This document shows, piece by piece, positions 33,967-45,689 of a stretch of DNA of 64,000 bases (positions within the stretch are counted from its first letter, which is position 1; every line of letters starts with the position of its first letter). The stretch is from Massospora cicadina. Lineage: Eukaryota > Entomophthoromycota > Entomophthoromycetes > Entomophthorales > Entomophthoraceae. The stretch covers positions 248,001 through 312,000 of the forward strand of contig JAKSZP010005278.1 of assembly GCA_022478985.1 (NCBI GenBank). Direction: 5' to 3'. The notes beneath the pieces were generated by a model. It ran no database searches. It saw only the letters and a list, made by a program, of their open reading frames with translations, and was not told the DNA's origin. Both the position numbers and the translations under genes were made by a program.

Positions 33967-34614
33967 GCCATCAAGAAGTTCTGTTTGAGAGTTTATAGAT
34001 ATGTATAAAGAATTAGACTCCCACGATGTAAAACCTTTCCATTTACGTTAATAAACTCTTTGCATATAGTAAGGAACATTTAATTTTAACGATTTTTAAG
34101 CTTGTGCTCCACAAATATAACAAATCCTATCTCCTCCTCCAGATTTTTACTTAATGCGTTACCACCATGGCTCAAAAAAGGTCTAGGTTTAAGTTTTGTC
34201 TGAACATCCATGGTAGCTGTTTAGGAGTAATTCAAATTCCCAGGGCTAGCGGTCAAAAATAAAAGTGCATATTCTTCCACTGTTCTCTTCCCCTGGTATT
34301 CTCAACAGAGCTGACCAGGCTACATCTTAGCTTTTATCAGAAAAGAAGTTTGTTCAATCTTTTTGAGACATTCATCAAGAGTCTCAGGCAGAGTCTCTTT
34401 CTTGTCCAAGAATCCTAAACCAGGTTGCATTTTCTTTTGGTAACACTATTAACATTGGGCGATTTGATCAAAGATGTTAATGTCCCACCAATTGTCTTGG
34501 GTAGACAGCCTTGAAAATGAACCTTTTCAAATATTCATATGGAATTTTTCAAGGCCATTGTTTTAAGGTGTGGCTGAGAAAGACTAACTTTTATCAAACC
34601 GTTCTTATAGTTAA
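33967..34614 (-). pseudogene. Gag C-terminal part of F with zinc knuckle
   Basis: Minus-strand CYICGAQA at about 34,130-34,100 is the first half of a CCHC knuckle; the His/Cys half is blurred by a stop. Upstream frames (34,200-34,600) carry short hydrophilic lines without a capsid signature. C1 is inserted at 34,619/34,620, so the rest of gag continues right of 43,260. Confidence 0.55.
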
Positions 34615-34619
34615 CAGGT
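34615..34619. repeat. Target-site duplication of C1, left copy
   Basis: CAGGT directly before the TGTCAG start of the 5' LTR; the same five bases follow the 3' LTR at 43,256-43,260. Five bases is the normal Ty3/gypsy duplication. Confidence 0.85.
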
Positions 34620-35729
34620 TGTCAGATTCTGGTGGTTGACTCGAAAATAAACCTTTAACAACCATCAGCTCAGGCTAATTATCCTTTCAACGCTTGAGCT
34701 AGCAACTATATTCTCATCTCAAAGCCTATTGCAATCATACAATTCAGGCTGAATATCTCAATGACGATTTGATCAAGTATTTTATCAGAGCGCTCAGCCC
34801 AAATATGCTCACATATTATGGCCAATTTCCTATGCATCAAATCTCAGCAATTGGTCCCAGTTATTGGGAACACTATCAACTTAATTTGTATACAAAATTA
34901 TCTCGGGACGACCTGAAATATCCGCCTTAAAATCCCATGGACTTCAGATGAACAAAAAACGTAATTAATTTCCTGCCTTAGGGCGAAATTCATATTTTGA
35001 TCTGCATAATCAGCACAATAGCACTTGCATGGACCGCCTGAAAGGGGTTACCTAGTGCTATAAAGGAAGAGGCCTGCTAACGTCCCAATTAGGGGTGCGT
35101 CATTTACTTCAATTGATGCCAAACTTTCACAGAAAGTGTATTTCGTCAGCAGTATGATGAAACTGAATTCAGAAGATCCTAGGTCAATTTTGCATGCTTT
35201 TATCGCAATCTTTGTAACTGAAATCCTCTTGATTTTGAGATTATTTTGCCACCAATAAACTTAAGAAATGATTTCAGTTGTATCAGTTCAAGGGCTGAAC
35301 TGAGGTGGTAAAATATCTGTTGAGGATTTTGTGCTGGTATGTGGCCAGGAAATGCCCTAGAGGTATAAATACCGGCGCCTGGCCTAATGACCATTATCTA
35401 ATAAATAGCTTCTAATAAAATCTATATTTATTTTATCCTTTTCCTGGTCTTTATATAAATCCTATCCGTGGAGAAGTATTGATAGACTGGAAGGACCAAA
35501 TTACCAGTTTGTATTGAAGCCTGCTTCAGAAGAAGTTCCTGAACATGAAGGGAAAATTACACCTGAAATTGGCTGGAAGAGTCAAGGAAAATTTAATAGG
35601 CCTGTTGAGTTTTTGAATGGTCTGAATTCCGTGAACTACAGGCACTAACAAAGATTAACCATTGGAAATTCAGCCCAAATAGATGTGCAGGATACACAGT
35701 TTCAAGTAAGTGATCATCTGATTTTGACA
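34620..35729 (+). repeat. 5' LTR of C1
   Basis: TGTCAGATTC to ttttgaca. It pairs over its length with 42,148-43,255. Many of the differences seen by eye at the start are transitions. A TATA box and poly-A signal are in matching places in both copies. Confidence 0.92.
35364..35419 (+). promoter_or_regulatory. C1 LTR core promoter and poly-A signal
   Basis: TATAAATA at 35,364-35,371 and aataaa at 35,414-35,419. The same pair is conserved in the 3' LTR (TATAAATA at 42,892-42,899, followed by aataaa). The spacing suits a short R region between start site and poly-A site. Confidence 0.6.
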
Positions 35730-35731
35730 AC

Positions 35732-35746
35732 TGATGCTCACTCAAA
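35732..35746 (+). promoter_or_regulatory. Primer-binding site of C1
   Basis: TGATGCTCACT, two bases after the 5' LTR. One change from the TGGTGCTCACT core of G1, B and C3; the bases further in have diverged. Confidence 0.65.
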
Positions 35747-35759
35747 ACAGGATATAGTT

Positions 35760-37965
35760 CTGAAATGGATTCAAATGACCAATTCCTGGCATAATAAGCC
35801 AGATGAGATAGCGACAATGAGATGGAAACCAGAAACAAAGAGATCTCAGATTATTTTAACACCAGCTGCCATGGCTCAGAAGTGGGTACCTCCTACTCCC
35901 TGGATCTTATCACAGTTGGGGGAGCTCATGAAGATACAACAAGCCCAATTGACCTTACATCTTTAAGCGTAAAAGCTATGCTGGAAACCCTATATCAGGG
36001 TTTTAGGATTGGTACTTCACAAATCAATCCCTCCTTTGGCCTGCTCTACTACCTTAAGGATCAGGCACTCAAAATGGAGATATATATGAAGTACCACAAT
36101 GCAACCATGGCATCTCTTGCCAGACGTCTCACAGACATTCAAGCAACTACAAAATTCCTGGTTAACTTTGTTCAACCCTCAATCAAGAATACCCATCGAA
36201 TAATTGCTTGAAAAAAGCTGGAAATCACAGAAATCTACAATGTGCAAGGAAAGGGACAATCTTCCCAAAATGCCCTACTGGACAAGATAGATTCCAGTTT
36301 TGCTGAAGTCTGAAAGGCTATTGTTGATAATACAGGACTTACCAATGAAGCCCATGGGAGATTTAACACCCTCAAAGAACTTCTGAACGAAGGAGTCTAA
36401 AGATAGCCGCAGAAGTTCTGGCTACCATGGGCTATCACAAGAATGGGTACAAACTATGCATAACTGCTGTTAAAAACTGGAAAGCCATTCATATTACTAT
36501 TGTTTCAATCAGAATGACTTAACATACATGCCACTTTGGGCCAAAGAAATCACCTGGAGCTAAATGCAAAAGTTGATGACATTGAAGAGTATGTTTGGGA
36601 TGAGCTGGATACTATCAACAAAAACTTCAAGGACCTTGCAGCAAGGCCAGCCATCCCAAAATAGGGATGAAGAGGATGCCCATATCAAAGAGGAATTGTC
36701 TAAACTTTGGACTGTAGTGTCGAGATTGCAGGCTAGAAACACTAAAACCACTCAGGAGAATTGGGAACTCAGAATGCAGCTATCAACTGCAAATTCCTGA
36801 GGAGATAGTATGGACAAAGATATAAAAAACATAACAACCAACCAAGCTTCATAAAAAGAGGAGTTTGATAACCTTAAAAAGGAATTTGAATCCCTCAAAA
36901 AGAAAGGCTGCCAGCGCTCGCCCAACTTTGACAAATAAGAAATAGGAAAAAGCTCCGCTTATTGGGCCAAAAAACAAACTATGAAAGTAACTAAGGGCCG
37001 AATTCAGGCGTCAAAACAGTAGTTTGGATCAATACCATAAAATCAAATCATTGGAAGTTGAAACCTATGCAGAAACAGATATCTAAACATTTATTATATG
37101 CCTAGAGTCCTAGCATCAATACTGACTCCATATACTTCCCAACAGGAAAGAGGGCAAATTATGGGCGATGATACAGCAGGATGTTCCAGAAGAAGTACAA
37201 CTCCTAGCCTGAAATAGGGCGAGATGACTTCAAACCACTAAATTTACCAAAGTTTGATAAGGATGAAACGTTCACTCTTTCCTCAAATTATTTGAAAAAG
37301 CAATGAGAGGAGCAACAGACCATGTGAAAGGATTGTCACTGATTAACTGACTTGATGCTCATAGCTTTGGCCTCATTATGCCCTATTTGGGTGACAATTG
37401 GTCCTTATATGGATGCCAAAATTGCAATAACAAAACAGTCTGGAGGGACTGAGAAACTAGAAACCTGAAATTGAGAGTTTTTAATATTATTCAAACATAA
37501 TGAGACTATTAAGGACTTTACAGATAGATCCTTCCATGAGGCACAAGTTCTGCATGGGTGCAATGAAATAGATAAGTTTGACACAAAGATTGCATTGGAG
37601 CACGCAACTATGCCCTTCTGTGAACTGCACAATGTCATGTTGCCTGCATTCAATGGAAGCTTGGAAACCCAAGACCTCACCATTTACTTGAGAAGCTTTT
37701 CCCGTAATTTCAACACACCTAATCGGGCCAAGGATCAGCAAAAATCCCAATTTTGGGCTCAAAAAGCAACACTATGTCTTTTTCAGGAAAAATTTCCAAA
37801 CTAAAAACCAAAAAATTCGAGCAAAAACAGCAAACAGGGCCACTTAATTGCCACATTTGCGGTCAACAAGGGCATTTTGCTAGACAATGCTTCAGACGGT
37901 CCAACAAAAAAGCATGGGGTCAACTTTGCTTTAGAAATCAACAGTGACAATGAGGCGGGAAAAGA
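35760..37965 (+). pseudogene. Gag of C1
   Basis: The structural protein of the virus-like particle, in broken frames. The N-terminal part includes a 129-codon open piece (35,822-36,211). A helix-rich, probable coiled-coil piece follows at 36,564-36,800 (EELSKLWTVVSRLQARN). A capsid-like region at about 37,330-37,760 contains MPYLGDNWS, shared with the C3 gag (MPYLSDDWS). The C-terminal nucleocapsid at 37,753-37,947 has an intact zinc knuckle CHICGQQGHFARQC (37,849-37,890). Several stops prevent a full product. Confidence 0.85.
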
Positions 37966-38329
37966 GCAGGTGGAGTAGAGGCGGAATGCTCTAACTCCAT
38001 CGATTTTAAAATTATTCCACCTGACCCTGATGAGCTCTTCAGGGTTGAAGATGTTGCTAAAGATAACCTCCACCATATCAAAGCTAATGACATTATGATG
38101 GTCACTACTCAGGCCACAGCAAAAGCAACTAAACCCTTGAAAATTACCAAAGAAGCTCGAGCTGAAGTATCAAAACTCTACGCAAAGCAGGTTATTGATC
38201 AGGGTTTAGATTTCCAACCCATATGTTTGACCAACCTACCCAAGCTTAAAACGTTCAAGTAGACATTCCCATGAAGACCTTAGCAGACAACTTCGCAGAT
38301 ATTTGTTCAAGCCTAAAATCATACCTGTA

Positions 38330-38818
38330 ATTGGGCAGCAATCACAGCATTTATACAATAATTACATCTATAAACTACTCTGAATGTACTTATGTGGACA
38401 TAGCAGTAAACAAGGTGCGAGTTTGAGACATCAATGATAGCTGTGCTCCTATCAATATAGTCAGTAAAAATCGGTTAAAAAACTGAAAAGTGCGCCCAAT
38501 GTTGCCCACTGCCAGGATTATGGAACAGATGGAGCTCATAAAATTAAATCGCTGGGCGCATACAGTACCCTACCTCTCAGATTAGGATCCATTGCAGTAA
38601 CGGCACCTGCCATAGTGTTGCCAAATATGAACTATGATATAATAATTGGGACTGATTTCCTAAGAAGATATGGAGTTGTTACCAATTATAAGGACGATAC
38701 TCTCACCATTCTGGGCCAGGCTATTCCACTTTACTATAACCATGATAAGGCAGTTGAGAAAAAGAAACCCAGCCTATTCATAAATCTGGCCTACAAAGCT
38801 GAGGGTCATTCTGATTGA
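38330..38818 (+). pseudogene. Aspartic protease of C1
   Basis: The plus strand has NDSCAPINIVSK (about 38,430-38,465), where the family and C3 have DSGAP: the active-site Gly is Cys. The second half is open (38,615-38,818) and reads NYDIIIGTDFLRRYGVVTNY, the usual retropepsin end. The protease would cut Gag and Pol; with DSC and stops it is dead. Confidence 0.85.
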
Positions 38819-39430
38819 GTATTCCAAATCTTAGTCAAAGATAAAACCACTTCCCACTCAGATTGATGAGTTAAATAGTATTCCACTTTGATCAAATCAG
38901 AGCATCACTATACCATCCAGAGAACACAAAATTGTCCCAATGGGACTAACAATTATTCCTGGAAGGACTTTATGGTGAAGTATATCAACCATGGTCTAAA
39001 TCTCAATTTGAACCAAACATTGCCCCTGGTATTATCATTCTGGGACATGGAAAAATACATATCTTATGTGCAAACCTGCAAAATCAGCCCATCCCCATCA
39101 GGTGACATCAAACAATCGCTTTTCTTAATCTTTTCCCTTCCTCAGAAATTCACTCATTTCATGAGTTTGGAACTATTGTCAAATTAGTGCTCCCTGATAT
39201 GAACCTACTCAGCATCAATGATGTCATCCCTATGGCCAATTTAAACAGCCTGACCAACTCTGAGAAAAGCCAATCTCATGAGTCATCTTCTAAATATCAG
39301 GAAATATTTGCACGAGATAATTTCAACTTGGGTTGTGCTTATGGTTTCACCCACAAAATTTATACTGGAGATCATAAACGTATTTGATTACACCCGATTA
39401 GATGCTCAAAATCATCAGAAGAAGAAGTAT
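38819..39430 (+). pseudogene. Protease to RT linker of C1
   Basis: A stretch between the protease and the RT fingers with three short open pieces (38,888-39,187; 39,187-39,387; 39,278-39,469). KLVLPDMNLLSIND-like text suits the linker region of this clade. No catalytic motif is expected or seen. Confidence 0.5.
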
Positions 39431-39436
39431 CAAAGG

Positions 39437-40080
39437 AAATTAAGGAACTCCTTAATCACGGCATGCTAGTCCCTAAAAAACGTCCCTGGGCAGCACCAAT
39501 TTTAATACTGAAGAAGAAGGATAGAAGCAACCAAGTATTCATTGACTATCAGAAGTTAAACAACATCACAAAGAAGGACTCATACCAACTGCCACGAATT
39601 GATGACGCCTTGGATAGGCTAGGGGGTGAAAAGTTTTTTGCGGCAATGATCTTATCAGTGGATATTGGGAAATAGGTTTTCCTAAATAGGAACGTGAGAG
39701 ATGTGCAATCATAGCCCAAGAGGGCCTATTCCATCCGATGAGAATGCCTCAAGGGCTCTGCAACGCCCTGGCCACATTCCAATGGGCAATGGACACAATC
39801 CTGGGAGATTTGAAGTTGTCATGTGTACTAGTGTACCTTAAAGATATTAACGTTTCTAGATGCACTTTTGATGACCACCTGGAACACTTAAAGGAGCTTC
39901 AAAAGGCTAGCTGATGCAAACCTAAAAATCAAGCCCAGAAAATGTCAGTTTCAAAAGACTAACTGGAATACCTTGGATTTGTGATTGATAAAGTGGGTTT
40001 TCAGCCCCAACCCTTTAAATTGGATGCATCCTCCAAAATGAAACAGCCTAAATCCAAGCGCGATATTCAAGTATTACTAG
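39437..40080 (+). pseudogene. Reverse transcriptase of C1
   Basis: Fingers: PWAAPILILKKKDRSN and VFIDYQKLNNITKKDSY, then LPRIDDALDRLGGEKFF (39,463-39,675). The line AAMILSVDIGK replaces the family AIDLxSGYWQ, so the first Asp has shifted. A MPQGLCNALATFQ-like line (about 39,750) follows. The YxDD box (39,833-39,846) reads VYLKDI: one catalytic Asp is Lys. The thumb starts ADANLKIKPRKCQF. Clearly inactive. Confidence 0.9.
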
Positions 40081-40234
40081 GCATGATCAGTACTATCACC
40101 GACTTATTGAAAACTTTACACAACTTGGAGAGCCGCTTTTCTATCTGCTTAAAGATAAGGTCCCATTTGACTGGACTCCAGCTTGCCAGAATTCTTTTAC
40201 CAGCTTCAATAAGCCCTATTAAGTGTGCCTGTTC

Positions 40235-40625
40235 TTTGATACCTAGACTTTGATTGCAAATTTATCATCCAAACTGATGCATCCCGAACAGCAGTAAGGC
40301 CATGTTATCCCAAGTTGGAGAAGATGGTGAAGAACATCCAATAGCCTTCTCTAGTCAGAACTTAAACGTTTATAAAAGGAACTACATGGTGACGGAATGA
40401 TGATGCTTAGCTGTCATATATGCTAAGAAATTCCAGGTCTACCTTCATGGTACTCATTTCAAAGTTATTGCTGATCATGCTTTCCTAAGATGGTTGAATA
40501 ACTTAATAGAACCTGAGGGCCAATTAGCCCGCTGGTCATTAAAGCTTCAAGCCTATGACCACACCATCGAGCATTGAGCTGGGGTAAAAACACCAAAACG
40601 CTGACTGTCTATCCTGAATACCCAC
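40235..40625 (+). pseudogene. RNase H of C1
   Basis: CKFIIQTDASRTAV (40,258-40,300) keeps TDAS. YLHGTHFKVIADHAFLRWLN (40,440-40,500) keeps the second Asp (ADHAFLRWL for TDHSSLRWL), then EPEGQLARWSLKLQAYD. Frameshifts lie between. Same lines as C3 (TDHSSLRWLNNLKEPEG). Confidence 0.88.
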
Positions 40626-40639
40626 CATTGCAACACTTA

Positions 40640-41870
40640 GTTGAGCTGCTGATGATTTGTTTATGAAAATGTTCAGCGGAGATTATCAGGATGAGCCCAA
40701 ATCCATCCAAAAAATATTATCAGATCTACAAAAAAATACAACCATAAAAAACGTTTACAATATTGTTGAGGACAAAAAGTTTAATTTCCCAAGACCATCG
40801 GCCCAAACAGACCTAATAATGGCAGCGCATAAGGCCATAGGGCATGGTGAATTCAAGAAAACGAAAGAGCATCTGAAGTAATTCTACTATAGGGAGTCAA
40901 TGCATTTTGACCTCTAAGAAACGCTAGAATGCTATGAAGGGTGCCAAGGCAAAAAACCGTTCTGAAAAAGCACATCTTACCAGCTTGTTTGGCCCAACTT
41001 TGCCTGGCACACTGTATCTATTGACGTTGTTGGCTCACTTCCAACAAGCAATATGAAGACTAAGTACACTAAAGTAGCCATTGACCACTTGACCAAATGG
41101 GTCATGGCCAAGGCCATTCAGGAAGCTGGAGCAGCAACCACCACCAAGTTTGCTCTTGAAAACATCATTCACAAACATAGATGCCCTCAGGTTATTCTGA
41201 CCAATAATGGAACCAACTTTACCGCCAATGTCCTTGCCAAGCTCAACCAACTAATGGGAGTACAAGGTGTGCTTTCTTCTCCCTATCACCCCAAAACTAA
41301 TGGGACTGTTGAGCATGCAAATGGGATGTTGGTGAACATTATCAGGAAATTAACTTCAGCCTTGTAATCTGAATGAAGTACTTATCTAAGTTTGGCAGTA
41401 TTCGCCTACAATATCTCCTACCATTCATAACCAGGATGTCTCTTTTTCAAGTATTGTATGGTAGACACTTGGCCATACCAACACTGCTATATTCAGCCCT
41501 AGAGGATAATGTCAAAAACACTTATCCTCAGTACATTGAGAAGCTTGCGGATGCTTTAATCAAACTATAAGCTTAAGCCTTTGACAACTGCTTTGCAAAG
41601 AAAAAGGCCCAACATCAAAAGGACTTAGAGAATTCCTACCCATTGGCCAAATTCGAAGTTAATAACAAAGTTCTAAAGCAGCACACCACAGGTTGGGCCA
41701 AATGCAAAAGTTAGATCATATCTGGCTCAGGCCATTTGAAGTGATTGAGAAATCACCTAAGTTCATATACACCATCAAGGATATTAGGATTAGCCATATA
41801 TACAACTGAGTCCTTGCAAAATTCCTAAGAAGGTTTAATAATTGGGATGATTATGAAAAGAAAAGTTAAA
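40640..41870 (+). pseudogene. Integrase of C1
   Basis: Zinc finger: AAHKAIGHGEFKKT (about 40,828) and, after a stop, CYEGCQ (40,930) give the HHCC pattern. Core (41,010-41,367, mostly one open piece of 104 codons): VDVVGSLPTSN with the first Asp, CPQVILTNNGTNF where Asp is Asn, and TNGTVEHANG with the Glu. The C-terminal lines VLYGRHLAIPTLLYSALED and FRRFNNWDD follow to 41,870. The DDE triad is therefore D-N-E. No chromodomain. Confidence 0.9.
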
Positions 41871-42134
41871 AAAACATAAAAACATAACCAAAAAACAAAA
41901 AATATATTTATATAATAGTTTTATTCTAATTAATATTTTAGTTCGCTCTTGAGATTGGAAAGAAGATCCAACTTCAGACTTGATGGGCATTTGGGCCATC
42001 ATACTTCAGACTCATCAGCCATTCAGGGTGGAGTTACTAAATAGCAAAACCAACGCCCTTCTCATCAGGCGTTCTGGGCTAATGAGAAAGACTAACATAG
42101 GCTAATCAGGAATCTTAGGGCTTATGTTCAAGTC

Positions 42135-42147
42135 AAGAGGGGGGTTA
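42135..42147 (+). promoter_or_regulatory. Polypurine tract of C1
   Basis: aagaggggggtta immediately before the 3' LTR; the RNase-H-resistant primer for plus-strand synthesis. C3 has the counterpart aagtgggagaaa before its 3' LTR. Confidence 0.8.
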
Positions 42148-43255
42148 TGTCAGATTCTGGTGGTTGACTTGAAAATAAACCTTTGACAACCATCTAATCG
42201 GGCCAATTATCCTTTCAATGCTTGAATATCAAATATATTCTCACCTCAAAGCCTATTGCAATCATACAATTTGGGCCAAATATCTCAATGACAATTCAAT
42301 CTAGTATTTTATCAGAGCGCTCAGCCTGAATATAAACATATATTATGGCCAATTTCATATGCATCAAATCTTGGCAATTGGTCCCTATTATTGGGAACAC
42401 AATCAACTTAATTGTTTACTAAATTATTTGGGTTTGACCCAAAGTTAACATCTGAATTTCCCATGGACTTCAGATGAACAAAAAAACGTAATCAATTTCC
42501 CACCTTAGGGTGAAATTTCTATGTCAATCCATATAATCAGCACAATAGCACTTGCATGGACTTCCTGAAAGGGGTTACCTGGTGCTATAAAGGAAGAGGC
42601 CTGCCAACGTCCCAATTAGGGGTGCATCATTTACTTCAATTGATGCCAAAATTTGTACAGAAGGTGTATTTCATCAGCAGTATGACGAAACTGAAATCCA
42701 GAAGATTCTAGGTCAATTTTGCATGATTTATCACAATTTTTGTAACTGAAATCCTCTTGATTTTGAGAGTATTTTGCCACCAATAAACCTAAGAAAATGT
42801 TTCAGTCATATCAGTTCAAGAGCCAAACTGAGGTGGTGAAATATCTGTTGAAGATTTTGTGCTGGAATGTGGCCAGGAGATGCCCTAGAGATATAAATAC
42901 TGGCGCCTAGCCTAATGATCATAATCTAATAAATAGTTTCTAATAAAATTTATTTATTATATCCTTTTCCTGGTTTTTATCTGAACTCTAACCATGGAGA
43001 AGTGTTGAAAAACTAAAAGGACTGAATTCCCAGTTTGTATTAAAGCCTGCTTCAGAAGAAATTCCTGAACATGAAGGGAAAATTACGCCTGAAATTGGCT
43101 GGAGGATTCATGGCAAATTTAATATACCTAGTGAGTTTTTGAAATATATAAATTCCGTAAACTACAGGCACTATTGAGGATCAACCATAGGAACTTCAGC
43201 CCGAATAGATATGCAGGATACACATTTTCAAGAGAGCAACCCTCTGATGATGACA
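42148..43255 (+). repeat. 3' LTR of C1
   Basis: TGTCAGATTC to ctgatgatgaca, 1,108 bp, partner of 34,620-35,729. Followed by CAGGT (43,256-43,260). Confidence 0.92.
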
Positions 43256-44186
43256 CAGGTACTTGCAACCACCCCTTAATCATACAATGAATTTCACGCA
43301 ACAATAAAATTAATGAAAAGAGATCATAAACATGATAAAAGGATGCTGATACCAGCTGGGCATAGATGGCTAAACATGTACTCCTCTTTTGCGTTACAAA
43401 CAAATCAAAAGATAATGAAATATGGAGTAATGTAAAGGATGGGTTCTATACAGTGATGGATAAAGTTTTGAGTTTAACCAACCAGGTGATTGTCCACAAG
43501 AGAGAAAGTATCCCAGTAAGTATTCTGTATATATATTTACCACTATTTTGTGACTAATAATCCATCAGATAAGGGTTAAAGCTATGCTTAACCAAAATAG
43601 GGATCTTGTCTCCAGGAGAGGGCAAAGAGAGAAGCCACAAACAACTGAGTTAATAGTATGATCCATATATAGTGATGATTCATACTTAATAGTTTATCTT
43701 ATAAACTTTTAATAAGTTTTTATTTGAGGTGGCCACCTGAGGACAATACCGCACCAATTAAAGGAGATGTAAAGTTATGGGAGTGGAGGAAAAAACCCAG
43801 AAAACCTCCACGCATGGCGTATGATAGGCCAGGAACTCCATGGACCGCTTTGCTATTCGTTATCTTGATTAAGGGCATTGGTGCGCAACGCCAACACAGT
43901 CATAATCATTCCTTACCTAAAGTTCATATACCAGATTGAACTCATGAGGCAGTGGTAGATAGTTATACTCTGCCACTGGGGTACCCTCCCACTTGTAAAC
44001 TTTTAATCTTATTTAAAATCTGACTAAAGTATTAGTTTTTTTAACTTAATAAAAACCAGAATAGAGGTATATAATAGCCCAAATTCTATATTTAGCTGAG
44101 GGTAATAAATCTAAAAAATTTTGTTTCAATTAAAAAAAGTATTCATGATATACTTTATTAGTATTATAATTATTTTGTAGTGTTTT
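43256..44186 (-). pseudogene. 5' region and gag start of F, with SINE insertion
   Basis: The part of F between its 5' LTR and the C1 insertion. By position it holds the primer-binding site and the start of gag. The minus strand next to the LTR reads caaaaacactacaaaa, which shares only CACTACA with the binding site of the other elements. No gag motif can be read. A plus-strand open piece (43,366-43,557) looks accidental. Confidence 0.4.
43702..44007 (-). mobile_element. tRNA-derived SINE, copy 1, with target duplications
   Basis: Body 43,714-43,995 (282 bp), flanked by taaacttttaat at 43,702-43,713 and 43,996-44,007. The minus strand starts GGGAGGGTACCCCAGTGG, a pol III A-box region, and a decayed B box GAGTTCAATC follows. 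The body contains a block with gcattggtgcgcaa on the plus strand. It ends with CCACCTCAAATAAAAA. Aligns throughout with the copies at 50,467 and 55,911. SINEs are non-coding pol III transcripts moved by LINE enzymes. Confidence 0.88.
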
Positions 44187-44597
44187 TGTGGGGATTTTGG
44201 TATTGTCATGGTGATCAAGCCTAATTTTAAGGCATAAATATGCTGAGTACCCTTATTTCATTGAAGGTTTGTTTAAGTAACAAATTGTTAAGAACATAAT
44301 TATTTATAGAATCAGGTTAAGCCATGCAGTTTGGCCTACTTCTCCATTTTTAATTTTATTTATTGATATTGGACCCTTATATAGGGAGATCCTTCCATTC
44401 CTTTAATCCATACAATCCATTTATTGGTTTGCGTTATCTTATGGTTTTCTTACAACTGATAGGTTCAGATTGGAGATTATCAGATAAAATGAATCACTTA
44501 AAGTTATAAAAAGGCCGAAATTTATTATTAGTATGTGTATCAACTTTTAAAGCTCTTTGAATTGCCATTATCCCTAATAACGATAATGTGGTTTTCA
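44187..44597 (-). repeat. 5' LTR of F
   Basis: Partner of 10,076-10,486. On the minus strand it starts TGAAAACC and ends CCCCACA. Edges are by eye. Confidence 0.6.
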
Positions 44598-45217
44598 GCG
44601 TTTGTACCAATAAATGGTCTAAATTATTTCATAATCAGGCCAATAAACCATTTGACCCTCCTCCTTGGGATTGAGCCTTCTGGAATCAATCAACTTTCTG
44701 CCAAACGGACCTCTGACCTTAAATGGCAAGGACTAATGAATACTGTTTGGTGATTGTCTCTGGATGTGACTCTGCCAATGCCAGAGACTTCCATCCAGTT
44801 GTGCTCACACAATGGAAGGACAACAATCAAAGCAAATCAAATGAAGTGGCTGAAGCTTAGTCCCCATACTTGATGAAAAGTGAAGTTCCTGGGTTGCGAG
44901 AACTCAAGTGCCTTCCAGCCATTAGACACATAACCGCCCTATAGATATTGAAAGCTTTAAGAAATAAAGATCATCTATTCTTTACCTAGCAAATTTATAT
45001 TATATTTTCCTCTTTGCATAATTATTATAATTAGATTGTAACCCAGGATAGCGCATATAAACTTGACCCTGGAAAAGCAAAATTGCTACGCCATCGCCTC
45101 CCTACAGCCATTATTATCAGTCAAGCTATACCAAAGACAACTCAGGACTTCTGTTCATACTGCTTTGGGAAACCACAAAGTTTGATATTTGGATTTTTCT
45201 TGTTAAAACCCAAAACT

Positions 45218-45232
45218 TGATGCTTACTACAG
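45218..45232 (+). promoter_or_regulatory. Primer-binding site of E (degenerate)
   Basis: TGATGCTTACTACAG: 13 of 15 bases match the G1 and B site. It lies at the right place before gag and marks the end of the 5' LTR near 45,215. Confidence 0.6.
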
Positions 45233-45689
45233 TGGGCCCCAAGATGTGATCATTAAAAACATCAATAATGAAACATGGAAAGTAATGCTAATAACGGATT
45301 CTGTCCCTTCAATGGTTAGTGGAGAATTAATCATTATGTTAGTACTTCACAAACTTGAGTTACAACTAATTAAACATGAGAGCCTAGAATTCCGGGCATC
45401 CTTCTAATTAAACATTTCCACGCTAAACCCCATTCAGTTCTATCTCCAAAATGACAACCTAGCCAGCACTATCTAACAGCTCCTTAATAGATCTATTCCA
45501 CTTAGACCCAATCTAGTTGCTCATGATCTTTGACTGTCCCCTCCTAGATGCGGAGACTTTATGACCCAGCTGCTTTAGATAGCAATAAGTTGGTTTGTGG
45601 AGCAGAACCCTACCTTTGGCAGTTTTACACCCAGCCCTCCATCATCTCCTCCAATTGGTGGGATTACATCATCTAAAAACTATACTCTA

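Larger units (their letters stand above)
34620..43255 (+). mobile_element. Element C1, structurally complete Ty3/gypsy element
   Basis: An 8,636-bp plus-strand element with both LTRs (1.11 kb), primer-binding site, gag with intact CCHC, protease, RT, RNase H, integrase and polypurine tract, flanked by CAGGT. It is the only element in the window with all parts and both ends, so it is the reference for D and C3, which share its gag or RT lines. Every gene is broken by stops. It sits inside gag of F. Confidence 0.95.
10076..44597 (-). mobile_element. Chromovirus F, outer shell of the left nest
   Basis: A minus-strand Ty3/gypsy chromovirus stretched to 34.5 kb by later insertions. Two LTR copies of about 411 bp flank it (44,187-44,597 and about 10,076-10,486). 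Reading right to left: gag remnants, CCHC, protease, RT, RNase H and integrase core (to 30,930), then G1, then integrase C-terminus and chromodomain (10,880-10,510). C1 sits inside its gag, with a SINE further upstream. Without insertions it would be about 5-6 kb, the usual size. LTR ends are by eye and no target duplication could be confirmed. Confidence 0.75.
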
